Source: Spirochaetota bacterium (GTDB lineage Bacteria > Spirochaetota > Leptospiria > Turneriellales > Turneriellaceae). Taken from it: a stretch of DNA of 43,947 nt. This document shows positions 8,327 to 16,113 of this stretch, in pieces. The notes below the pieces were generated by a model. That model was given only the letters and a program-made list of their open reading frames with translations. It did not search any database and had not been told where the DNA came from. Where the stretch lies: assembly GCA_963205035.1 (NCBI GenBank), contig CAUJII010000065.1:1-43947 (forward strand), written 5' to 3'. How positions within the stretch are numbered: the stretch's first letter is position 1; every line of letters begins with the position of its first letter. Both the position numbers and the translations under genes were made by a program.

Positions 8327-10096
8327 ATGGTCGATGGCGCAAAAAATAATAAAGAATCTAAAGAGGCGAAGCAGACAGAAAAAAGCGGCTCTCAAGTGAT
8401 GATCGATGTCCTTGTCAAAAACGGCATCGATATTTGCTGGGGCTATCCGGGCGGAGCCATCCTGCCGTTTTACGACGAGCTCTTCCATTCAAAAATCCGT
8501 CATATTCTGACACGACACGAACAAGGTTCTGCGCATGCTGCCGAAGGCTATGCCAAGGCAACCGGTAAGGTAGGCGTTTGTATCTCCACCTCGGGGCCCG
8601 GAGCGACCAATATGATTACCGGTATCACTGACGCCAAGATGGACTCGGTGCCACTTCTTGCGATTACCGGGCAAGTGGGTACAGCTGCCATCGGAACAGA
8701 CGCTTTTCAAGAGTGCGATACATACGGCATGTCCATCCCCATTACGAAATACAATGCGCTTATTCGGCACGCAGACGATGTGGCGCGCGTTACGCAAGAA
8801 GCGTTGACTCTTGCGACGGCGCGCCGACCAGGGCCTACACTCATCGATTTTCCAAAAGACATTCAAGTGCAAAAAACGCGCAGCCTCAAAGGAGAACTGC
8901 GCATGGATAAGCGGCACTACGAAAAACCAAAAATGCACGGTGACTTCGATAAGCTCATCGCAGCGATTGCAAAAGCAGAGAGGCCTCTTCTTTATGTGGG
9001 GGGCGGCGCGGTATCGAGTAACGCACACAAAGAGCTCTTAGAGTTTGCCGAAAAGGCAGACATTCCCGTTTACACGACCCTCATGGGGTTGGGCGCATTC
9101 CCCGCGTCGCACAAGTTATCTTTAGGGATGGCGGGAATGCACGGAACGCCTTATGCCATCAAAGCGGTGCAAGAGTGCGACTTCATGTTTGCTTTGGGTT
9201 CACGCTTCGACGACCGCGTCGCGCTCAACGTCGACGATTACGGCAAGCGCGCTGTCAAAGCGATGGTCGATATCGACGAAGCGGAAATCAATAAGCGCAT
9301 TGTTGTCGACATCCACATTGTAGGCGACTTGGCGGAAGTCCTTCAGTACCTCACGAAGAACATCAAGAAGCAAACACGCAAAGCTTGGGTTGACCGGATT
9401 ACGAAACTCAAAGAAGAAAACCCGCTCCGTTTTAATTCCGACACGGTGTCTATCAAGCCGCAGCAAGCGATTTACGACTTGTGGCGCAAGACGAAAGGCA
9501 AGGCAATTATTTCGACAGACGTGGGCCAGCACCAAATGTGGGCTGCACAGTACTACAACTTTGAAACGCCACGCAACTGGATAACCTCGGGTGGGTTAGG
9601 CACGATGGGGTTTGGTTTTCCCGCAGCGATTGGCGCAGCGCTCGGGCGTCCGGATGAAGACGTATTTCTCATCACAGGCGACGGTAGTTTTCAGATGTGC
9701 ATGCAAGAACTGGGAACGATTGCGATGTATCAAATACCGATTAAGATATTGCTCTTTAACAATGGCTTTCTTGGCATGGTCAGGCAGTGGCAAGAACTCT
9801 TCTATGATAACCGCTTCTCTCAATCCGATATGAACTACAACCCCGACTTTGTAAAAATTGCCTCAGGGTATGACATTCCGGCAAAGCGTATCGAAAAGCC
9901 GTCGGAGTTATCTGCGGGACTCGACTTCTTAATCCAGAGCAAAACATCGGCTCTCTTAGAGGTGATGATTCCTTCAAAAGAAAAAGTGTATCCGATGGTT
10001 CCATCGGGCGCGCGTTACGAACAGATGGTCGATTTTGATAGCGCGAAAGAAGATGGGACAGAGCAGCGAATCCACATGAATTCGCCCATGAGATAA
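8327..10096 (+). CDS. ilvB: acetolactate synthase, large (catalytic) subunit
   Basis: 589 aa; GYPGGAILPFYDEL, RHEQGSAHAAEGYA, GPGATN, GDGSFQMCMQEL...NNGFLGMVRQWQ ThPP motif. Confidence 0.97.
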   Translation: MVDGAKNNKESKEAKQTEKSGSQVMIDVLVKNGIDICWGYPGGAILPFYDELFHSKIRHILTRHEQGSAHAAEGYAKATGKVGVCISTSGPGATNMITGITDAKMDSVPLLAITGQVGTAAIGTDAFQECDTYGMSIPITKYNALIRHADDVARVTQEALTLATARRPGPTLIDFPKDIQVQKTRSLKGELRMDKRHYEKPKMHGDFDKLIAAIAKAERPLLYVGGGAVSSNAHKELLEFAEKADIPVYTTLMGLGAFPASHKLSLGMAGMHGTPYAIKAVQECDFMFALGSRFDDRVALNVDDYGKRAVKAMVDIDEAEINKRIVVDIHIVGDLAEVLQYLTKNIKKQTRKAWVDRITKLKEENPLRFNSDTVSIKPQQAIYDLWRKTKGKAIISTDVGQHQMWAAQYYNFETPRNWITSGGLGTMGFGFPAAIGAALGRPDEDVFLITGDGSFQMCMQELGTIAMYQIPIKILLFNNGFLGMVRQWQELFYDNRFSQSDMNYNPDFVKIASGYDIPAKRIEKPSELSAGLDFLIQSKTSALLEVMIPSKEKVYPMVPSGARYEQMVDFDSAKEDGTEQRIHMNSPMR

Positions 10097-10127
10097 TTTT
10101 CTGGGGGGATACCCCCCCAGAAAAATT
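10095..10127. terminator. bidirectional intrinsic terminator between convergent genes
   Basis: AATTTTCTGGGGGG-ATA-CCCCCCCAGAAAAATT hairpin with A/T flanks. Confidence 0.85.
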
Positions 10128-10129
10128 GC

Positions 10130-10636
10130 TTAGAGTTTTACTTCTACGCTTTTTCCATCGGGATGGAACAAACGGACAGATTCTGCGGACAGACCTGCTG
10201 AATCCGATACTTTGACCATTTGACCGTTGGCCTTAACATACCATGCGCTTTCTTGCGGGAGGTATTGAAGGTACACAGCCTCGCCCAGTTTGTCGGCTTT
10301 CACTTCGCGGATTTCGAACTGGTTCGGTGTTGCAGTGACCTTGTATTCTTTATTTTCCATTTTCACGAGTTGTGTTTCCGACTCGCCTGCTTTCATTGCA
10401 AGTGGATTCGAGCCTGTCCAGAACTCGAGGGTGTTCAAGACGATCCAGTCGACTGCAAAAGCGACTCCGTACACGGGGATGATTACCATGACCCACATGA
10501 CGATCGTGTTGACCCATTTGTTCCCCACGGAACCGTTCCAGCTATAGAGTTTTTTTGTTGCAACGAATCCGCCGTAGCAGTTCATTGAAGCGAATCCGAA
10601 TAACAGAGCCAAAAGCCCTACTAATAATTTTTTCAT
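10130..10636 (-). CDS. DUF3332-like putative lipoprotein
   Basis: MKKLLVGLLALLFGFASMNCYGGFVATKKLYSWNGSVGNKWVNTIVMWVM; lipobox and DUF3332-type composition; start chosen at 10636. Confidence 0.8.
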   Translation of the reverse strand: MKKLLVGLLALLFGFASMNCYGGFVATKKLYSWNGSVGNKWVNTIVMWVMVIIPVYGVAFAVDWIVLNTLEFWTGSNPLAMKAGESETQLVKMENKEYKVTATPNQFEIREVKADKLGEAVYLQYLPQESAWYVKANGQMVKVSDSAGLSAESVRLFHPDGKSVEVKL

Positions 10637-10665
10637 AATCCTCCGAGAGAGTTGTAAAATTTTTC

Positions 10666-10716
10666 GAGGTGCTCTTTGGAGCACCTCTGTTTACCGAATC
10701 ATGCAGCTTGATTCGG
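10666..10716. repeat. two adjacent hairpins upstream of the DUF3332 gene
   Basis: GAGGTGCTC-tttg-GAGCACCTC (10666-10687) and CCGAATCA...TGATTCGG (10694-10716). Confidence 0.6.
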
Positions 10717-10796
10717 AGTAAATGGTTTTTATGCGCTCATGGCGGGGGGTATAAGAGCCTAAACTCAATATACTCCGAAGACGGGGGCCCGAAGCG

Positions 10797-10832
10797 GGTC
10801 GCAGTCAGCAGACTTCGGCAAGCTCAGCGACC
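10797..10832. repeat. REP-like palindrome GGTCGC...GCGACC containing acttcggcaagctcagcgacc
   Basis: Inverted GGTCGC/GCGACC ends around an acttcggcaagct core in an intergenic region. Confidence 0.45.
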
Positions 10833-10911
10833 ACAAGAACATGCGGACATGCTGTGCGGGGGCGGCATTGTGAGAGTGTAATATAGGGGATAACGAGGAG
10901 ATCGAGGCGCA

Positions 10912-11244
10912 TCATCTGCATCCAAGTCTATTGCAATATGCTGCTTTAATCTCTTGTGATTTTGCTTCCGATAAAGTCCCAACTCTATAGCGAATGAGCG
11001 AAGTATGCAACGTGTAAATCTTGTCGAATCGCGCAAAACTGGTTTTGGGTAATGTGCCGTCTTTCATATCGGACTGTTCAATTCGAATTGAGTCTGGATG
11101 TCCCTGATTTGAAGTGACGGATAGACAGATAAAATCGCCATTTCTGTCAGCAGCCGTTAAGATCAGCACCGGTCTCTGTTTGGAACGAGTAAGGTCTGAA
11201 AAGGGAAAATTAATCGTTATCAACTCAAACGGGCTTAAAGTCAT
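10912..11244 (-). CDS. MazF/PemK-family toxin
   Basis: MTLSPFELITINFPFSDLTRSKQRPVLILTAADRNGDFICLSVTSNQ: typical PemK/MazF N-terminus; overlaps the antitoxin. Confidence 0.8.
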   Translation of the reverse strand: MTLSPFELITINFPFSDLTRSKQRPVLILTAADRNGDFICLSVTSNQGHPDSIRIEQSDMKDGTLPKTSFARFDKIYTLHTSLIRYRVGTLSEAKSQEIKAAYCNRLGCR

Positions 11245-11425
11245 TCCAAGCATCATCCTCTGGAGTATCCCAGGTCTTCGAAAGAGATTCAGACTGTGCC
11301 AACATTACATTAGCATCGTAAATGCCATGTTTTTGTTCTAAATAACCAATAAAATCAATAACTTCCTGGAGAATCGGCTGCGGCAACCGTTGCAGTTCTT
11401 GATATGCCAACTCTGCTAAACTCAT
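11225..11425 (-). CDS. DUF2281-like antitoxin
   Basis: 66 aa MSLAELAYQELQRLPQPILQEVIDFIGYLEQKH...; precedes the MazF-like gene in overlapping arrangement; ORF track extends further upstream. Confidence 0.75.
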   Translation of the reverse strand: MSLAELAYQELQRLPQPILQEVIDFIGYLEQKHGIYDANVMLAQSESLSKTWDTPEDDAWNDFKPV

Positions 11426-11657
11426 TGAATCCCCGTTGGCACTCAAATGCGAGATTATAGTGCGGTGTAAACTATTATTGGCTGCGCAATAGGGCGCGCA
11501 ATTTTTCCGGAGGTAGCTAAGGCGTTCGGCAGGGCTTCGGCAATTTAGGGGAATACTTTCTAATAACCTTGTCTGACAGGCGGAGTCCATATAGACTCTT
11601 GAGTTTATTCCAGTAGGTATTGGGCGCAGGCGTTTCGCATCTTTGCCAAATAAGACG

Positions 11658-13079
11658 CTACTCCAAAAATTCACGCAAAGAAGGCGAGACTTGAAAATGC
11701 CAGTGCTCGCGTATCAATGGCCGCTCCGTTACGAACTCGGGTACCGGGGATAAATCCGCCATGACGGGAGTGACTTGATCAACAACACTAGCTGCGTGCG
11801 TGACACTGGGGTTCGAGTCATGGTTGAAGATGACGAAATACGCCGAACCTACAATCGCTGTGAGCCCACAAGGGTTCGTGCTGCAAGAATTAAAACCCGG
11901 CTGAGGCCCAGTGCCGTTGTTCCTATAAAGTTTCATTCCATAACTTTCTAAAGAACCTGTCGTTCCCGCCGACAGGTACGAACCGTAGAGAAGGCTTGTA
12001 ACAAGTTCTTGCTTGAAGTCGCTATTCATTGTATTGATTAGATAATCTGTACTTCCCGCACCTAACGCCGGGCTTGAAGCCCCATTGAAGACAACAGTCG
12101 CTCCTGCCGCGTTATCTCCCGGCGCAGCACGTATGAGAGAACTCCACAAGTACCGGTAGCTACATGCAAAGTGGGGGTTTTGCACTCCCGTGAGTGTGCC
12201 GCAGTGGCTCGTCAGTGCCGGGTCAACGCTTTGCAGCGCAGAGCTCACTCCTTCTGTACCTGTGCCGTTATTCTTGAAGACCGAAGAAATAGCTCCGACA
12301 CCATAACTATCCGACAAATAACGAAAGTATAAATAGCTCATCGCATAATTTTCTAATCCGAAGATGTCGGGCTCTTTAGTGAGCGACGTTCCATAAAGAA
12401 GCGCTGTCCGCAACGTGTGCGCACGGCCGACCTGCGGGCCATACCCTGTGAGGTCTGAGGCAATTTCAGATAGACCTTCATCAACCCACGTCGGTTCCGG
12501 GTCTAACTGCTCCCGGCGAAAATACTTTCCAAATTGCAATAAGTGTTGGTACTCGTGAGCGAGCGTCGCATAAAACGAAGTATCGTTAATATCGGCCGGA
12601 TAGGTATCGAGGTAGAGCATCTCCGCTTCGTTGCTGTGGTATCCCTTGCCAAGCGCACTCACTTGTGCGTCGGAGTAATTATTGTAAGGGTCAAAATAAC
12701 CGGCGATATAGCCGGTCGAACTGCCTTCATCATATCCATCTTGTATATCTAAAAGGAGCAGAATCACCTTGCCATTGCGGTCTATATCGGTAGGCTTTGC
12801 AAACCAGACATGTTCAATAGGAACGATATTGTTTTCAAACGCGGCAATGAGTCCGTCGATTGCGGCTTTGGGCGGCACTTTCTTACCAATCTCGGTATAG
12901 ACTTTTGCGTTTTTGGAATCCGCAGCAAACATCGCCGCTGTGCGGTAGAAGGTGCTTTTTCCAGTCGCCAATTCGCTTTTGCGCGCCCAAAACCCCTTGC
13001 CTCCAGGAGGGTCGTACATCGCATCGCTTGCGACGCAGTTGAACAGCAATAAAAGAGGAGACAAATATAAGAAACGCAT
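11658..13079 (-). CDS. secreted/lipoprotein zinc metallopeptidase (M30/hyicolysin-like)
   Basis: Signal MRFLYLSPLLLLFNC, zinc motif HEYQHLLQ followed by WVDEGLSEIAS. Confidence 0.75.
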   Translation of the reverse strand: MRFLYLSPLLLLFNCVASDAMYDPPGGKGFWARKSELATGKSTFYRTAAMFAADSKNAKVYTEIGKKVPPKAAIDGLIAAFENNIVPIEHVWFAKPTDIDRNGKVILLLLDIQDGYDEGSSTGYIAGYFDPYNNYSDAQVSALGKGYHSNEAEMLYLDTYPADINDTSFYATLAHEYQHLLQFGKYFRREQLDPEPTWVDEGLSEIASDLTGYGPQVGRAHTLRTALLYGTSLTKEPDIFGLENYAMSYLYFRYLSDSYGVGAISSVFKNNGTGTEGVSSALQSVDPALTSHCGTLTGVQNPHFACSYRYLWSSLIRAAPGDNAAGATVVFNGASSPALGAGSTDYLINTMNSDFKQELVTSLLYGSYLSAGTTGSLESYGMKLYRNNGTGPQPGFNSCSTNPCGLTAIVGSAYFVIFNHDSNPSVTHAASVVDQVTPVMADLSPVPEFVTERPLIREHWHFQVSPSLREFLE

Positions 13080-13162
13080 GCAGGAATTTAGAAACGGCAC
13101 GCTTCTGCGTCGCTGACTCTCAAGTACACGCACGCAGTCAATAAGTACAGTGCGATATATTG

Positions 13163-14017
13163 TCAAATTGAAATCGCGTGCGGCACAACCAAGACATTAT
13201 CGATTAGACGCACGCCATCGACGAAAACCGCCACTGCAATTAAAATCTTTTTCGGTAACGGCGTTCCTTCTTCGAGTGTCTCGAGAGTCTCCGCGTTCGA
13301 GAGTGTCGCATATTCTACCTCAAATTGTGCGAGCTCTTGACGGAGCGCATCCGCCGCAGCTCTCACACTCTGCGTTTCTTGAAAGACAGACCGCGACGAA
13401 AAGAGCGCTTGAGAAATACCAACCGCCTGCTGACGCCCGGCGCTACTCAACCGCACGTTGCGCGAAGACATGGCCAAGCCATCCTTTTCACGCAACAGCG
13501 GGCAGCCGACAATTTCCGTGGTGAACTCCAAGTCACGCGCCATTTTTTGAACGAGAAGATACTGCTGATAGTCCTTGAGCCCGAAATAGGCGCGCGCGGG
13601 GTTTAGCCACATGAAAAGATTATGCACAATAAGAAGGACTCCTTCAAAATGCCCGGCGCGTTTTTCTCCGCAAAGCTTATCCATGAGGTGGGGATACTGA
13701 ATGCGTATCGTGGGATTACCCTCGCTAAAAATATTGCCCCGCGAAGGCATGAAGAGTAAGTCGACGCCAGCGCGTTCGAGGAGTTCTTTATCGTGCGCTT
13801 CATCCACCGGGTATTTTTCAAAATCTTTGGGGTCGTTAAACTGCGTGGGATTGACAAAAATGGAAACGACCACTTTTTCATTTTGAGCTTTTGCGCGCTC
13901 AACGAGAGAAAGGTGTCCTTCGTGCAGATAACCCATCGTCGGCACAAACCCAATCTTCTGAGAATGCCTTGCCGCATACTCGCGCAGAGCGTGCCGCGTC
14001 GTAATGACTTCCATCAC
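13163..14017 (-). CDS. panC: pantothenate synthetase
   Basis: 284 aa; FVPTMGYLHEGHLSLVERAK, VSIFVNPTQFN, YFGLKDYQQ, MSSRNVRLS. Confidence 0.97.
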   Translation of the reverse strand: MMEVITTRHALREYAARHSQKIGFVPTMGYLHEGHLSLVERAKAQNEKVVVSIFVNPTQFNDPKDFEKYPVDEAHDKELLERAGVDLLFMPSRGNIFSEGNPTIRIQYPHLMDKLCGEKRAGHFEGVLLIVHNLFMWLNPARAYFGLKDYQQYLLVQKMARDLEFTTEIVGCPLLREKDGLAMSSRNVRLSSAGRQQAVGISQALFSSRSVFQETQSVRAAADALRQELAQFEVEYATLSNAETLETLEEGTPLPKKILIAVAVFVDGVRLIDNVLVVPHAISI

Positions 14018-14877
14018 AGACTCTCCATAAAGCGACGAAAAGTGGCGGCGACTTCTTTTGCATTCTCGAGATGCAGGTGGTGGTGACCCGGAAGTTTCTC
14101 CAACCGCATTTGAGGGATGAGACGCGGATTTTTCTGCGCCGCGAGGTAGAGCTCTTTCATTCCCGCGTCGCCCAAGATGAGAAGCGTCGGTACGTCGATT
14201 TGCGACACAATCGCCTTAACTTGTTCGTCAGACATACGCAAGAGCGAAGGCGCACGCAATCTAAAATCGGCGCGCCACGTCACCCCCCCCTCTACTTTCT
14301 GGATGGCGCGTTTAACCAGGTCAAGCGCCCCTTCGCGCGAGAGACTATTCACGCGCATACGGATTTTTAGCGCGTCTTCTAAATTTTTGTAAACCGGTTT
14401 GGGAAGTGCCAGTGCTTTTTTGAACCCCGCCACTCCCTCTGCCAAAACTTGTGCCGCCTCGGATGCGCTCGATGTGAGGGGGGAAAATCCTTCGATAAGA
14501 AAAAGAGCCTTAATATTTTTTTTAATAGCACCTGCATAAAGAGAAGACGCACCCGCGCCCATCGAGTGCCCCGTCAAGATCACGTCTTTGCGCCCCGTCG
14601 ACTCGAGAGCTGCTTCAACAAAGGGAATGAGATCGACGTAGTGGTATCTCTCCCCCGCATGCTTATGCGCACTCTTGCCGTGCCCTAAGAAATCCCATGA
14701 AAAAATTTCGTAATCGTGAAGCTCTTCGGCGAGCGGGATAAAAGAAGCCGCGTTATCGAGCCAGCCGTGAAAGCACACGAGCGTCCCCTTAGAGTTTCTC
14801 GCAGGGAAATGGAGGTACGCGGTTTTGTAACCTAAAAGCGTTGTTCTCTTTTCAAATTTTTGTCGCGGCCTGAGCAT
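14014..14877 (-). CDS. alpha/beta hydrolase
   Basis: 287 aa; FHGWLDNAASF, GHSMGAGASS nucleophile elbow, C-terminal LPGHHHLHLE. Confidence 0.9.
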   Translation of the reverse strand: MLRPRQKFEKRTTLLGYKTAYLHFPARNSKGTLVCFHGWLDNAASFIPLAEELHDYEIFSWDFLGHGKSAHKHAGERYHYVDLIPFVEAALESTGRKDVILTGHSMGAGASSLYAGAIKKNIKALFLIEGFSPLTSSASEAAQVLAEGVAGFKKALALPKPVYKNLEDALKIRMRVNSLSREGALDLVKRAIQKVEGGVTWRADFRLRAPSLLRMSDEQVKAIVSQIDVPTLLILGDAGMKELYLAAQKNPRLIPQMRLEKLPGHHHLHLENAKEVAATFRRFMESL

Positions 14878-14933
14878 AAAGCCGAGTTTTGAAGGAGAAA
14901 CAGCACAAAAAGTAAGTAATGGGATCGCTAAAT

Positions 14934-15260
14934 CGGGTTCGACCCATTATCTTGAATGCCCCTACGGGGCATTTGCCTTGCACCCTCGCCATCCATGGCG
15001 GCGCAAGGCACAGCACGTCGTGTGCATTTGCCTCGCACCCGCGCCATCCGTGGCGGCGCAAGGCATAGCACATCGTGTGCATTTACCTTGCACCCGCGCC
15101 ATCCGTGGCGGCGCAAGGCATAGCACATCGTGTGCATTTGGAGACGGCAGGTCTGCCTTTCGGCATCCATGCCTCGGCAGACTATGCGACATCCTGTCGC
15201 ATTAGAGTCTCACCCTGCGGGTTCGACCCATTATCTTGAAATGCCCCTACGGGGCATTTG
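14934..15260. repeat. hairpin repeat array next to tmRNA: three 55-bp units flanked by a 42/43-bp direct repeat
   Basis: Units 14971-15025, 15026-15080, 15081-15135; diverged hairpin unit 15136-15203; direct repeat cgggttcgacccattatcttga(a)atgcccctacggggcatttg at 14934-14975 and 15218-15260. Confidence 0.9.
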
Positions 15261-15617
15261 GAGACGGCGGGAGTCGAACCCGCGTCTTACCACTCTTTCA
15301 TTCGCTTTCTACATGCTTAGTCGATAATTAGTTTTCGACAACATGCCGCCCATCGACAGGCAGCATGTTGCTTAACGGTTTAGCTTCGGTTTTTAACATA
15401 CCGTACGTTAAAGACCTATTCTGCTGTAAGGTTGAAGGCCAGAGCCGCCGCAGACTCAAGTTCTGACCCGTAATCCGCAAAAGCGGATAACTCTAACAGC
15501 GATTAAGCTGCGAGAGCGTAAGTTTCGTTTTCTGCAGTTATACAGATTGCCTTTTGTGGAGGCTACCATGCATGCTTTTCAAACAATCGACGAGGCAATC
15601 GAAGCCAATGCGTCCCC
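15259..15617 (-). ncRNA. ssrA: transfer-messenger RNA
   Basis: 5' GGGGACG pairs with 3' CGTCTCC; T-arm GCGGGTTCGACTCCCGC; tag ORF GCA GAA AAC GAA ACT TAC GCT CTC GCA GCT TAA = AENETYALAA (15503-15535); CCA not encoded. Confidence 0.95.
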
Positions 15618-15670
15618 GAGACGCGTTAATTATACATAAAATTTTTGGCTATGCCATAAATTTTATGTTT

Positions 15671-15743
<73 letters not shown>

Positions 15744-15977
15744 TAAGAAAAATTTACCCACGGAGTAAACAGTATTGAAAACACAGGGTAAAGCAAAAAA
15801 CGAACTCTTTTGAGAACCCTCGCCCCTTTGCGAGAGCGGGTTTGCCACAGGCAAGGGGGCCACTCATCACTCGCCCAGCCCAACGAAACCGTTACGTATT
15901 TCGCCAAACCACGGCCCACGGTCTTTGGTGACGCCGGTAAAAAATACCACCCTTACCGAGACATTTACCCGCACCAC

Positions 15978-16068
15978 CGTAGAGACGCCCCGGTGGGGCG
16001 TCTCTCGATAAAATACGCCGGGCCCGCAAAATGCCCCCGTAGAGACGCCTCACCGGGGCGTCTCTACG
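15978..16068. repeat. pair of GTAGAGACGCC palindromes (copy 1)
   Basis: cgtagagacgccccggtggggcgtctctcg (15978-16007), then cgtagagacgcctcaccggggcgtctctacg (16038-16068), linked by ...gcaaaatgcccc. Confidence 0.9.
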
Positions 16069-16113
16069 CAAAAATACCCCAATCACCAAATAACCCACCT
16101 CGCTACGCTCGGC

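Noticed and set aside
8327-10096. ilvB without adjacent ilvN as an unusual single-subunit enzyme
   Set aside because: The small subunit may be encoded elsewhere in the genome; absence from this window is not evidence.
11426-11674. N-terminal extension of the 149-aa ORF in front of the DUF2281-like antitoxin
   Set aside because: Only the last 66 aa look like an antitoxin; the upstream part has no recognisable domain and overlaps the 3' end of the metallopeptidase gene.
11738-11756. ggggataaatccgcc inside the metallopeptidase gene as another repeat-end copy
   Set aside because: Only ~11 bp match the TIR and the sequence is in frame within a coding region, so chance similarity is likely.
14971-15135. 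Possible CRISPR array
   Set aside because: Units are contiguous with no unique spacers, each unit is itself two palindromes, and there are no cas genes in the window.
14852-15327. ORFs with repeated peptides (MHTMCYALRRHGWRGCK..., MCIWRRQVCLSAS...GIWRRRESNPRLTT)
   Set aside because: They are translations of the 55-bp hairpin units and of the antisense strand of tmRNA, with no independent coding evidence.
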